NCBI RefSeq assembly: GCF_932276165.1
Contig: NC_064006.1
Coordinates: 434,001-498,000 of the forward strand
Reading direction: 5' to 3'
Source: Plutella xylostella
Taxonomy: Eukaryota; Arthropoda; Insecta; Lepidoptera; Plutellidae
DNA: 64,000 nucleotides
Part shown: positions 10,170 through 19,535 of the stretch, piece by piece
Numbering within the stretch: the first letter of the stretch is position 1
How the letters are laid out: every line of letters begins with the position of its first letter
Position numbers and translations under genes: made by a program
Notes under the pieces: generated by a model
What the model was told of the DNA's origin: nothing
The model's database searches: none
The model's input: the letters and a program-made list of their open reading frames with translations, nothing else

Positions 10170-10841
10170 ATGTCATTCACACTATCAATTACTGGTCGCG
10201 AATCAGCTTTGTCCACATATTATTCTCCAGCTTTACAACTTGGAGGTGAATATGAGTGCGGACTAGTTTTTTTTTCAACCTTCAATTCAATACCTAACAT
10301 AGATAAAAACAATAACAATTTTTATTATGGTGATAACGAAGTCATTAAAATTCCGGAAGGATCTTACGAACTGTTGGATATTAGTGACTTTTTGAAAACC
10401 AATTTACCTGGTTGTACGTTTGAGTTATTATGCAACAATAATACTTTGAGTACGAAGATATTTTGTTCTAAAGACATTCATTTTGAGAAAGCTGGTTCAA
10501 TTGGGAGGATATTGGGGTTTAGAAATGAATTACTTAAAGCCAATATATTACATGAATCTATCTTTCCGGTGAGCATTCTCTCTACAACCATCGTTCGAAT
10601 CGAATGTGATATCGTGAGCGGTTCTTATATAAACGGAAAACCTAGTCATATTATTTACGAATTTGCTCCCAGTGTACCACCAGGATACAGGATCATAGAA
10701 ATTCCGAAAAACTTGATATATTTTCCGGTTAATCAAGACACTGTTAGTGAAATCAATATAAGGATTTTAGATGCAAATAATAATGTTATTAATTTTCGAC
10801 AAGAAGAATTACAGCTCTATTTGCATTTGAGACGAAAATGA
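10170..10841 (+). CDS. Penton-like minor capsid protein
   Basis: The 223-aa protein starts MSFTLSITGRESALS. An upstream TTG at 10143 extends the frame but is not needed. The sequence (STYYSPALQLGGEYECGLVFFSTFNSIPN, then a beta-rich body) matches the single-jelly-roll minor capsid proteins of Polintons, which form the vertices. It stands directly before the major capsid gene, separated only by a 48-aa basic frame, the usual Polinton order. Its last codon overlaps the start of that small frame (ATGA). The call rests on overall pattern and position rather than on a catalytic motif. Confidence 0.85.
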   Translation: MSFTLSITGRESALSTYYSPALQLGGEYECGLVFFSTFNSIPNIDKNNNNFYYGDNEVIKIPEGSYELLDISDFLKTNLPGCTFELLCNNNTLSTKIFCSKDIHFEKAGSIGRILGFRNELLKANILHESIFPVSILSTTIVRIECDIVSGSYINGKPSHIIYEFAPSVPPGYRIIEIPKNLIYFPVNQDTVSEINIRILDANNNVINFRQEELQLYLHLRRK

Positions 10842-10984
10842 TTGATTTTATAAATATAAGGTTTGAACCTAGATGTAAAGCTCCCATTGCATTACATACA
10901 GTGCAAGAGCAACCACCTACCAAAAGGAAAAAGCTAACCAAGGAAAACAAACAGTTTCTAAAAGCCATCAAACTTATAAAATGA
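10838..10984 (+). CDS. 48-aa basic peptide between the two capsid genes
   Basis: A short frame linked by ATGA overlaps on both sides: its ATG overlaps the stop of the minor capsid gene, and its stop overlaps the start of the major capsid gene. This double overlap and the exact fit argue that it is translated. The peptide has a central basic patch (PPTKRKKLTKENKQFL) that could act as a nuclear-localisation or DNA-binding segment. I recall a similar small frame in other Mavericks, but not firmly. The function is unknown. Confidence 0.65.
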   Translation: MIDFINIRFEPRCKAPIALHTVQEQPPTKRKKLTKENKQFLKAIKLIK

Positions 10985-12195
10985 CTATTTTAAACATATT
11001 GGATCCCATCGCTCATGATAATAGCATTGAAAGCTATGAAGTTCATTCGTATAAGCCTTACATAAACAGTTTTAACAAAAATGATGAGATTCGCATTCCT
11101 ATTAATCAGCAAGACTTATACGTTTTACCATCAGCGAGTACACTATACATAGAAGGTTCGGTTAATGTACATCGTCCAAACGGAGATAAAAGAGAAAGAG
11201 TAAGTAGTGTGGAGTTTGTGAACAATTCAATACTCTTTCTTTTTCAAGATATTCGTTATGAACTAAATGGTGTTGAAATTGATAGAATAAAAAATGTTGG
11301 TGTTACAACTACTATGAAATCGTTGATATCTATGAATGAAAATGAATCCAAAATGTCGCGTTTGTGGGGGTGGGACACTAATGGTGTAAAAAATACAACA
11401 GGCCATTTTTCCGTTTGTATACCATTAAACAAAGTTCTTGGTTTTGCAGAGGATTATAATAAAATAATAATGAATTGTAAGCATGAGTTGATACTTCTGC
11501 GTAGTAATACAAACCTAAATGCTATAAAATTAAGCACAAATGAAGTTTTAGACGATATAAAAATTAACAAAATAGTATGGAGAGTTCCACATATAAAAGT
11601 TTCAGATCGTGAGAGAGTTAACTTGCTGAGATATTTAGAAAAAGATAGACCTATATGTTTAGGATTTAGGAATTGGGATCTCTATGAATACCCTCTGTTA
11701 CCCAGAACTACAAAACACACTTGGTCAATAAAAACTTCATCGCAAATAGAAAAGCCACGCTTTGTTATAATAGGTCTGCAAACAGAAAGAAAAAACATTG
11801 GAACTGGAAATATGTCACAGTTTGATCACTGTTATTTACGTGACGTTAAAGTTTTTTTAAATTCTACTTACTTTCCCTATGAAAGCCTCAACGTAAACTT
11901 TTCAGACGACAGATATTTGTTATTATACGAGATGTATGCTAAATTCCAGCAGTCTTATTACGGACACCGTTGTGAACCGTTGTTGAGTTTAAAAGAATTC
12001 AAGGATATATGTCCTTTATTTGTAATTGATTGTTGTAGACAAAACGAAACCTTGAAAACTGGTCCTGTAGACGTTCGTATAGAACTAGAAAGTGACTTAG
12101 AAATTCCTGATCATACTTCTGCCTACTGCCTCATTCTAAACGATTGTATAATCGAGTATAAGCCACTTTCAAATATTGTGAAAAAAATAACATGA
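10981..12195 (+). CDS. Major capsid protein (double jelly roll)
   Basis: The 404-aa frame begins MTILNILDPIAHDNSIESYE and contains the segment LYVLPSASTLYIEGSV, then NNSILFLFQDIRYELNGVEID, features I associate with Polinton/adintovirus hexon-like capsid proteins. The family forms the pseudo-hexameric capsomers of an icosahedral shell. The length agrees with compact Polinton capsid proteins. The frame is intact from ATG to stop and its stop overlaps the next start (ATGA, 12192-12195). The start also overlaps the preceding 48-aa frame. A fold prediction would decide the double-jelly-roll assignment, which here rests on sequence resemblance and synteny. Confidence 0.88.
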   Translation: MTILNILDPIAHDNSIESYEVHSYKPYINSFNKNDEIRIPINQQDLYVLPSASTLYIEGSVNVHRPNGDKRERVSSVEFVNNSILFLFQDIRYELNGVEIDRIKNVGVTTTMKSLISMNENESKMSRLWGWDTNGVKNTTGHFSVCIPLNKVLGFAEDYNKIIMNCKHELILLRSNTNLNAIKLSTNEVLDDIKINKIVWRVPHIKVSDRERVNLLRYLEKDRPICLGFRNWDLYEYPLLPRTTKHTWSIKTSSQIEKPRFVIIGLQTERKNIGTGNMSQFDHCYLRDVKVFLNSTYFPYESLNVNFSDDRYLLLYEMYAKFQQSYYGHRCEPLLSLKEFKDICPLFVIDCCRQNETLKTGPVDVRIELESDLEIPDHTSAYCLILNDCIIEYKPLSNIVKKIT

Positions 12196-12689
12196 ATCCT
12201 GAATACAGTTTCGTTGACTTACAAGGATTTTATAATTATAAAAACGACTTCATTGTTAAAGAGTTTGCAATAGCTACTAAAGATTTTACGCAAATATATT
12301 TAGTAAAGCCTCCATATAATTTTTCAACTTTAACTGATAGTGAAAAAAGACAAGTAAGATGGTTGGAAAGAAATAGAGGAATTTACTGGCGTGAAGGATT
12401 CGTAGATTACCTTGAATTTAAAAGGTTGATTAAACCTGTATTGCTCGATAAAACATTATTTGTCAAAGGTTATGAAAAGATTAATTGGGTAAAAAAACTA
12501 TCACCATCTTGTTCAGTCATAGATATAGAAGAACAAGGATGTCCTAATCTTGAAACTCTATGTAAAAAATATGATAAAGATAAAAAATTCAATTGCTTTA
12601 ACCACAAAAATGTCTGTGCCTTAAAAAATGTGCTTTGTGTTAAGCGATGGTATTACGATAATTTATTAGGTATTTCTACTTTAAGTTAG
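12192..12689 (+). CDS. Conserved Polinton protein, possible inactive DnaQ-like exonuclease fold
   Basis: The 165-aa product starts NPEYSFVDLQGFYNYKNDFIVKEFAI. That beginning, the VKGYEKINW segment in the middle and the C-terminal FNHKNVCALKNV look like the three blocks of a DEDD exonuclease. However, the first block reads D-L-Q instead of D-x-E, so a catalytic acid appears to be missing. Related proteins occur in many insect Polintons, usually without annotation. Cysteines near the end (C-x6-C in GCPNLETLC, then CFNH and two more) could bind a metal. Function is unknown; the exonuclease idea is my inference. It is the last gene of the plus-strand block. Confidence 0.7.
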   Translation: MNPEYSFVDLQGFYNYKNDFIVKEFAIATKDFTQIYLVKPPYNFSTLTDSEKRQVRWLERNRGIYWREGFVDYLEFKRLIKPVLLDKTLFVKGYEKINWVKKLSPSCSVIDIEEQGCPNLETLCKKYDKDKKFNCFNHKNVCALKNVLCVKRWYYDNLLGISTLS

Positions 12690-12826
12690 TTTAATTAATA
12701 AAATGACTATGTTTAATAATTAAGTAGGTATTGATTTTTTATGTAATAAATGTTAATAAAATAAAAAAATGCCTTTATTTTTATAAAACCAAACTATATT
12801 TATTATCACATACACTTAAAAATAGA

Positions 12827-13305
12827 CTAATAATTATTACCCATCTTTTTTGAAATTTTGTTGACAATATTCTCTGCCATGTCCATTACTTCATCTACGG
12901 GATCTACAACCACGTATTGAGCACTTAACACTGCATTTTCACTATTTGTGTCCTGACACTCATTTAGATCAAACACTTCTATTTTCACTAAGCGATGACC
13001 TCTCTTTACTGCCTTGCTAACCACATATGATTTCAATGTGGATTCTTTTGCAGTCCGTTTTCTCGTAGGTTTGCTCTTCCGCTTCCCGCCGTCTGCAGGA
13101 CCTGGATTCCGTATTTCCTCGACATCGCTCTCGAGCCCTTCCAACATGTTCTGTGCATAGTAGTAGGGGTCAGTCAGATCAGCCTCATCTAAGATCTATG
13201 GACAATAAAAATAATTATTATAATTAAATAAATTATACTTAGGAAGCTGACACTAAGACAAAAACTGTTTTAAAACGTAAAATTAAAACTTACCGAAATA
13301 GACAT
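12827..13305 (-). CDS. Small spliced Polinton gene of unknown function
   Basis: Exon 1 (13294-13305) codes for MSIS and ends at a GTAAGT donor. A 98-bp intron (13196-13293) ends in CATAG, and exon 2 (12827-13195) continues in phase 0. The protein is about 126 aa: an acidic start (ILDEADLTDP, LESDVEE), a basic linker (KRKSKPTRKRT) and a mixed alpha/beta tail (KIEVFDLNEC ... YVVVDPVDEV). No known domain is recognised. It is richer in G and C than the capsid genes and has an intron, which those genes lack, so it may have been taken up from a host. It converges on the gene ending at 12689. Confidence 0.65.
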
Positions 13306-13762
13306 GTTCTCGCCAAAATGGTATTCTCCTTTACTCGATCAAAATAAGCATGAGTCCTATTGTAAAAAATGCTTCACTTAATATACGTATCGGTAAATGA
13401 AGTAGTCATTTTCTATCTCTATGAAATCGTATAGGAGTGAGTAGCTTACAACTTAACCAAGTTGTTGTCATTATTTTTTGCTGACTGTTTAAACTGCGGT
13501 CATGCCCCCGCGCACGCGCACATTAAGTAACCTACATTAGCGTTCATAAAAAATGCTGACGTTCAACCTAGTCCCGCGCATTCTAATGGTTTCTTATTTT
13601 CCTAATGAAAAAAGCAGAGAAATAAAACAGAACTAATAATAATAACTAAAATTTATTCATTATAACATACACATACACTTAATACCTAATTATAATTATA
13701 ATAATAAGTACCTAAAACTAAACTTAACCTAAGGTTCGCTTGCACGATAAAGTTAAACGTAC

Positions 13763-13840
13763 GGTCAGGTGCAGAGAAACCTGACCCCCCGCTCATAGTA
13801 ACAATGCTTCTGAGGGGGTCAGGTGTCTCTGCCCCTTACT
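13763..13840. mobile_element. 78-bp foldback MITE in the Polinton (copy 2)
   Basis: Nearly the same sequence as 3983-4061 but in the opposite orientation. Arms contain ACCTGACCCCC / GGGGGTCAGGT. It is bordered by GTAC at 13759-13762 and 13841-13844. Because it lies inside the Polinton, it inserted after the Polinton did. Confidence 0.8.
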
Positions 13841-14089
13841 GTACTCATCATTTGGGTAAACAACATTTAACTTCCTCGTGCAGGCTAGGCTTAAAACTAT
13901 TATTAATTATTTTTCTAAACCATTTATTTCAGTTAACAAGAGCCATAATTTATTAGTAACAATGTTGCTTATTCTATGTTAGTTTCTTACAGCTAATACT
14001 TATATCCTATAAAACATTATTAACATATTTAATTATACTTAATGACCTTATTAATAAAAACCTAATCGAACTCTCAAAACTGTTTTGCC

Positions 14090-14194
14090 TATAGTGCGCG
14101 CAGGGCTAGCTGGCCGCGCCCCGCCTCCCCGTCCGTCCCACCGTGCACCGCTCACATACCTAAGGCGCGGGCAGCTAGTTCCGCGCGCACTATA
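14090..14194. mobile_element. GC-rich foldback MITE
   Basis: Inverted arms of about 31 bp start TATAGTGCGCGC and end GCGCGCACTATA, with CTAGCTGGCCGCGCC against GGCGCGGGCAGCTAG further in. The island is far more GC-rich than the Polinton DNA around it. Confidence 0.7.
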
Positions 14195-14310
14195 ATACAC
14201 TGTTTAATGGAAAGGGACAAAACAATTAGTTGGAGATGGTTTGAAGGATCGATTCGCTTTTTATTAATAAGGTCGTAGGTGTATAAGTTAATGGTCAATT
14301 TCAATCTTTT

Positions 14311-17300
14311 TTATTTTCCTAATATTGAGGTATGACCCCACGCTATAGTTGATATTTGATTACGATTAATTAAACGTTTGTCATCATTTCTGGATAATGC
14401 GACTTTGTTTACGCTTTGAGTGAAAATTTCGTGTTTTATTGATTTAAAAAGAATATTTTTCTTTCGCAGCACTTTACCTTCAAATAAGGTCTGCTCATAA
14501 TTACTAAAATCTAGATTACGGATAACACTCATTTTTACTCCTTTAGCTTTTTTGATGGTTTTATTCAAAGTTCTGAAGCAATATAGTTTCGATCGCAATC
14601 CTACAAACTCCGTGATAATTTTTCCTCCCATCTCATCCTTAAATAGTCCAGGAATCTTTTTGTTTCTCAGAGGAATAAGATATTTATTATTAATATCGTA
14701 ATTACTCGTATCAAAGTGAGTTAGAAGACGGTATTTCAAATCTTGAAAGAAATTATCTGTCCATAAAAGGTAGATAAAGCTATCTGTGTCAGTGTAGCAC
14801 AACTCGACTCGTTTTCCGTACATAGGTTTAATGATGGAATAGTGGAAGTCATACATGTGACTTTTTGACAACTCTAGAACGGCGAACCCGATGTAAATAG
14901 GTTTATCTAAAACCACTCGCTCAGGTTTCATTTGGATTGCAACCAAATTTTCTGAAAAAATAGATGCACTATGAAAATTTGGTCGGGCAACTAATTTTTC
15001 AGCTGATTTGAATTTTTTTGTTTTATTTTGACTGTCGTTCCATTGATTTACTAAATGAACGTTTACTCTTCGTTCAGTGTTTTCAATAGTCTTTCCAAAT
15101 ATACTGTTGTTTAACAGCTTAAAAAAGTCTTGTTCGAACGTTGATTGCGCTTGCTGCCTCAGTTGTGTATTAAGTTCAATATATTGTTTTAGATATGCAC
15201 TTTGACGAAAAGTAATGGCTCTATGAATTTTCCTCAATTTTAAACCGTGTTTTAAGCACGTTTTTAGGTGCACATAGTGAATGACATATCTATATTTATC
15301 GTACAAATTTGGTATTAGTTTTGCGCTCTTTCCACCGGGAGCTGTGCACCGATCGGGACAAAATGGAAAATCGTTGTGGTCATCATGTAAATTTTCTGGA
15401 TAAATAATGTCAACTTCAAGAATGAAACCAAAAGTTGCATTATCGGGAACTGATGCGATGTCTATAGTATCCACCTCTGACTGCTCTAAAAATCTGAAAT
15501 CCGATAGAGGTAATAATGCCGACATGCTGAAGCCATACAAATTGTTGGCATCAATGTAGATAATGAAAGAGTCGGGCAGTGATGGCTCGTAATCAGGCAT
15601 GTATTTATTGTTTGCTTTAGCATATCGCTTGGAGCACATACATACACCACCTCGTATTCCATCCTGAATCATACGGACGATTGCCAAATCACTAAGTAAC
15701 TCTAATCGAACTTTTGTTTTTAAAAGCATCGCGTCAAAAGATAAGCTAGGAGCTGTGAGGTAAAATGCTGGGTCTAATTGGTAATATCGTTTGCATGTCT
15801 TGCGGAAATTTTCAAAAATGTCGGCTAATAGCAATACATCGGTTTTTACGTAGAGATCGGTATATTCACCCAAATCATTTATAGAGAAGGTTTCCCATAC
15901 TGTTTTCGCGTGCTCATAATCTTGATCGGAAATATCTTGATCACTGATTGAATTATAGAAATATGATTTTTGGGGAAGATCTTTCTCTTCATAACGTTCC
16001 CACTGTGACATGTAGTCATATGGATAAACGCCTTTGCGAGTAAGTAAATTGAACTCATTCTCAATAGGAAAAAATGATTTTAACAGGGAGAATTCCTCTA
16101 CTTTCATAGTTTTCGTGAGTTTATCCAAACTAGTACCCAAAAATTTATATGAATCGATAAAACGAAGTTGGATACCTTCATTTTTCGATAGCGGTATATA
16201 TTTTGTAAAAGAAATATAGTTCTCTTTGGTTTTGGGTATTATTTTTATTGCACCCGGCGCTGCGCCTAGCTCTTTAATAAACAAATGACAATCGTAACCT
16301 GATAAATTATGAAAAACTATAGGAACGAAGTTTGGTAATTTAAATTGTAAATTGCAATGACTGTGAGCCGCCCCCCGATAAAGACCTGTGATATGGCAAT
16401 GATCTCGAACTTTATCGAATAATAAAAGATGATCACAAATATGACAGCGGATAGCAGTTTCAAAACTTTTAAGATTATCTTCTGTAAATATAATTTTTAC
16501 ATTCTTTTTTAAAACAGCATATATTTGCTTTGTGTCTCGATAAAGCCATTCAACAAACTTTGACACGCAGTCTGTACCGCGATAGCTAACATACCGATTA
16601 TACTTTTCATCCATAGTGCAAACAATATAGTAACCAAATGCTGACGGGACATGTTGTTGCAATGTGCTAGTGCTCGCAATGTTGGGATCGGCTTCACAAC
16701 CTTGATGACGTTGAAGCATTGTTTCAAAGTCGGCGTAAATAATAAAGGGCATATTTTGTTTTCGTTCATAATTCTTAAATGCAAGAAATGAACCTTGTTT
16801 AGGGAGGACTGTTGCAATACCTCCACACAAATGATTTTCTACTTCATTCAATGTGTTGAAAAAAAGGAGGCAAGAGTCACAAAAATGTAACTGCTGATGA
16901 TGTTTTGTTATTTGACTTCTGACCAGGCGGGGAAGATTTTTAATTAAGCAAAAGTGAGATCCCTCATCATTCTCTAGAAACAGTAAATGAACTATATTTT
17001 TTGCAGTAGAAGAGTCTGACCTGTACAATGGACCTATAACAGTTTTCTTACCCTGCAGACCATATATAAAAATAGCTATATCTGGATTATTTTTTTCGAA
17101 CACTGCAATGTCTGAAAAATTTGTTGGAAATGACATACCCTGTATGTTAAAAATATTACGAAAGTCTGGATAAGACGAAACCCTGTCGGGATGGCTTTTT
17201 GAAGGAAATAGAGCAGCTGTAACACACCAAAGAAAACAGTAAGGATCATCATTTTTAATATTGACACACGCTTTTTTGTTTTTTATAAATTTTGGTAATT

Positions 17301-17823
17301 CTATGAAAGATGACCCACTTAATGGTTGATATTTATTGATGTTGATTTCAAGATGAGAGTTACTCAAAAAGGTCCAGCCGCTATCTTGCTCGGAAAACTC
17401 TTCAATCTTTTTTTTCAAAGTGCTTTTAATTTCTGAGAAAAAAGAATCGAAATTGTAATTCATGTGTAGAGTTACGTTTTTCGTTCCAAACGACTTTAGT
17501 TCTTGCGAATCATTTTTGTACATTAGGAAAAATGAGAATAGCTCAACATTTACTTTTATGCAAAAGTGGGTTTTCAATGACTGATTTATTAGAGATTTTA
17601 TTTTATCATGAATAGACTGAAAAAATGAATCCAATGAACGCTGTGCATCATCATTAGCCTTTATCTTATAAGTCGCAATGCGATTACGGAATGCAGAGGC
17701 AAGAATCTCAACATCATCTGACAAGCGATAAGTTACAGCCCTGCTTTTGTGGTCACTGCTACGCAAGTGCCCTACCCAGCTTTTCGGGTTGATAAGAGTT
17801 TTACAAGTATTACAGTAAGGCAT
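14311..17823 (-). CDS. Protein-primed DNA polymerase B
   Basis: The 1170-aa enzyme would replicate the element by protein priming. The exonuclease motifs are visible: ExoI YADFET (D365, E367), ExoII HNLSGYD (505-511) and ExoIII YVKTD (658-662). So are the polymerase motifs: A at D758 (IDANNLYG), B at 902-910 (KLLNNSIFG) and C at 1010-1015 (YTDTDS). A TEFVGLRSKLY segment near 1071-1081 follows. A C2H2-like finger lies at residues 4-25, and an HNH-like zinc cluster at 460-490 (C460, C463, HCH 475-477, HSHC 487-490), a known feature of Maverick polymerases. The gene is intact and lies on the strand opposite to the capsid genes. Confidence 0.96.
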   Translation of the reverse strand: MPYCNTCKTLINPKSWVGHLRSSDHKSRAVTYRLSDDVEILASAFRNRIATYKIKANDDAQRSLDSFFQSIHDKIKSLINQSLKTHFCIKVNVELFSFFLMYKNDSQELKSFGTKNVTLHMNYNFDSFFSEIKSTLKKKIEEFSEQDSGWTFLSNSHLEININKYQPLSGSSFIELPKFIKNKKACVNIKNDDPYCFLWCVTAALFPSKSHPDRVSSYPDFRNIFNIQGMSFPTNFSDIAVFEKNNPDIAIFIYGLQGKKTVIGPLYRSDSSTAKNIVHLLFLENDEGSHFCLIKNLPRLVRSQITKHHQQLHFCDSCLLFFNTLNEVENHLCGGIATVLPKQGSFLAFKNYERKQNMPFIIYADFETMLQRHQGCEADPNIASTSTLQQHVPSAFGYYIVCTMDEKYNRYVSYRGTDCVSKFVEWLYRDTKQIYAVLKKNVKIIFTEDNLKSFETAIRCHICDHLLLFDKVRDHCHITGLYRGAAHSHCNLQFKLPNFVPIVFHNLSGYDCHLFIKELGAAPGAIKIIPKTKENYISFTKYIPLSKNEGIQLRFIDSYKFLGTSLDKLTKTMKVEEFSLLKSFFPIENEFNLLTRKGVYPYDYMSQWERYEEKDLPQKSYFYNSISDQDISDQDYEHAKTVWETFSINDLGEYTDLYVKTDVLLLADIFENFRKTCKRYYQLDPAFYLTAPSLSFDAMLLKTKVRLELLSDLAIVRMIQDGIRGGVCMCSKRYAKANNKYMPDYEPSLPDSFIIYIDANNLYGFSMSALLPLSDFRFLEQSEVDTIDIASVPDNATFGFILEVDIIYPENLHDDHNDFPFCPDRCTAPGGKSAKLIPNLYDKYRYVIHYVHLKTCLKHGLKLRKIHRAITFRQSAYLKQYIELNTQLRQQAQSTFEQDFFKLLNNSIFGKTIENTERRVNVHLVNQWNDSQNKTKKFKSAEKLVARPNFHSASIFSENLVAIQMKPERVVLDKPIYIGFAVLELSKSHMYDFHYSIIKPMYGKRVELCYTDTDSFIYLLWTDNFFQDLKYRLLTHFDTSNYDINNKYLIPLRNKKIPGLFKDEMGGKIITEFVGLRSKLYCFRTLNKTIKKAKGVKMSVIRNLDFSNYEQTLFEGKVLRKKNILFKSIKHEIFTQSVNKVALSRNDDKRLINRNQISTIAWGHTSILGK

Positions 17824-18107
17824 TGTAGCTATAAAATGAAATTGACCAGAACTTTAAATGAAAATTCTATAAGTGTAACTAACTATGATTAGTAGGTAAA
17901 ACAAAAAAACCTAATAACTAAAACGAGAAAATATTATTATTTTATATTTATTTTAACGTTATAAAATTTTACTTGAACAAAAAAAACCTAATATTATAGA
18001 AACATAAAATATTATTTATTATAATAAATAATAATATTATTATTTGATATAAAAAAATAAACATAAAATATTATTTATTATAATAATATTATTATAATAT
18101 AATATTA
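17824..18107. other. AT-rich spacer with inverted repeats
   Basis: The gap between the polymerase start and the end of the next minus-strand gene is built of ATAAAATATTATTTATTATAAT-type blocks in both orientations (about 17930-18115). It may serve as promoter or termination DNA; nothing specific can be assigned. Confidence 0.5.
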
Positions 18108-19535
18108 TTATTTTATGTTTATTTTTTCGCCATAAAATGTTGGCTCAGTGTCTTCGAAGAGTGTGTATACACTCTTCATGAATTTTTGTAAGGCCTCCCA
18201 GTGAGGCGTGTCTTGATCGGCTTGCAACCGAACAGTCACCAGAGCCTTCTTCCACCTTTCTTGTAAAGTGGTGCTGGCAGCATCGACGGTGTTATACACC
18301 TTGAGCTCCACATAAAACTCCCCTTCCGTGGGAGCGGCGCGACGAACGTGACCGCTGGCAACTCGCGTCACGATACTGGAGCCCAGCTGATGCTGCTCTG
18401 GGCAGGTTTTTGCGACCTTCTCGGCGTCGCGAATAATTGCGAAGAGATCTCCAGCCGGCTTCTTCTTAGTGGTAGATCTGTGAAAAAGAAATAAAAGATA
18501 AGATGACTATTTAACTAAAAAATAAGAATATTATTACTGGTCTGTGTATTTATTTATCTAGTCAGAAAGTAGGTCTACAATAGAGCGAAGTGGTGATGAA
18601 TCGAGCTAGCAAACGTAACGCATTCACGTGACACAAACAGTTAAGAAACTAACCAAAATTTTACAAATTAACTACAATGGGACCTTTTTGTAATACAGTT
18701 AGGTATAGGCTTTGTGCGGATTTAAAATTCTCGCGCTAAATTGTTCAATTAAATTAGTTGTTATTTTATAAAATTATAGTAGGTAATTTATGTATATATT
18801 ATTTATTAATGTAGATAATATTTCTTTGTAAAAGTGGTTCAATTGCAATTTCCTTAGTAAAATGATGATTAAAGAAATTTCATTCTGAATTTAATGATTT
18901 ATTATACAGGGTGTTGCAAAAAGGATATGCGAAGCTGAAGTTTGTGACCCAGGGGGTCAAACTAAACTAGAATAGGGAGTTTCGTCAATTAAAGAATTCG
19001 TTAAAGTACTTTGTCAGAATATTAAATATGAAAGTATTGATTGCTTACCTAGCCGCTTCCTCGTTGGAACTCGACGCCTTGCGCTTGGAGCCCGCTGGAG
19101 ACTTCGGCTTCCTGCTCAGCTGCACAGGATATTCTAACTCTGAGTCCGACCTGGAATAAATAAATAAAAAAAATTGGTTTTAATAATGATTAGAAAAGCC
19201 TACAGTGGAACGGAAAAAAATATAATTATAATTAAATAACCTAACGAAGCCAAGGTTAAAAACCCTCGATATTAAAACAAATGAGTGTATAAATTAAGTA
19301 TGGAACCCAAATCGGTTCACCCGTTTAGGATCTAGGAAAGACATACAGACAAGTCAAACTAATTAGTCGTACAGAGGAACACAGAAACATAAGGATGAAA
19401 GTTACATTATTGATTGCTTACCTAGCCTCGTTGGAACTCGTCGTAGCCTTGCGCTTGGAGCCTGCTGGAGACTTCTGCTTCTTGCTTAGCTGCACAGGCA
19501 CTGGCACACCAGGATATTCAAACTCTGAGTCCGAC
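18108..19535 (-). CDS. Spliced Polinton gene with a tandemly duplicated exon (5' end unresolved)
   Basis: Three exons can be read: 19422-19535, 19049-19150 and 18108-18477. The two upstream exons are near-copies (SDSEFEYPG... and SDSELEYPV..., both continuing to KSPAGSKRKA), each with a CAG acceptor and a GTAAGC donor. Each is a multiple of three long and leaves two bases over, which join the A of the last exon to make arginine. The last exon gives a basic start (STTKKKPAGD) and a folded-looking body (EFYVELKVYNTVDAAS). No known domain is recognised. The start codon is not resolved: an ATG followed by GTGAGT near 19712 is out of phase. Confidence 0.55.

Larger units (their letters stand above)
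13306..14310. other. Polinton spacer with two MITEs
   Basis: No coding frame is visible between the small spliced gene and the end of the polymerase gene. The stretch carries the GTAC-flanked MITE at 13763-13840 and a GC-rich foldback at 14090-14194. The remainder is AT-rich. It includes the presumed promoter of the small spliced gene just above 13305. Confidence 0.6.
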
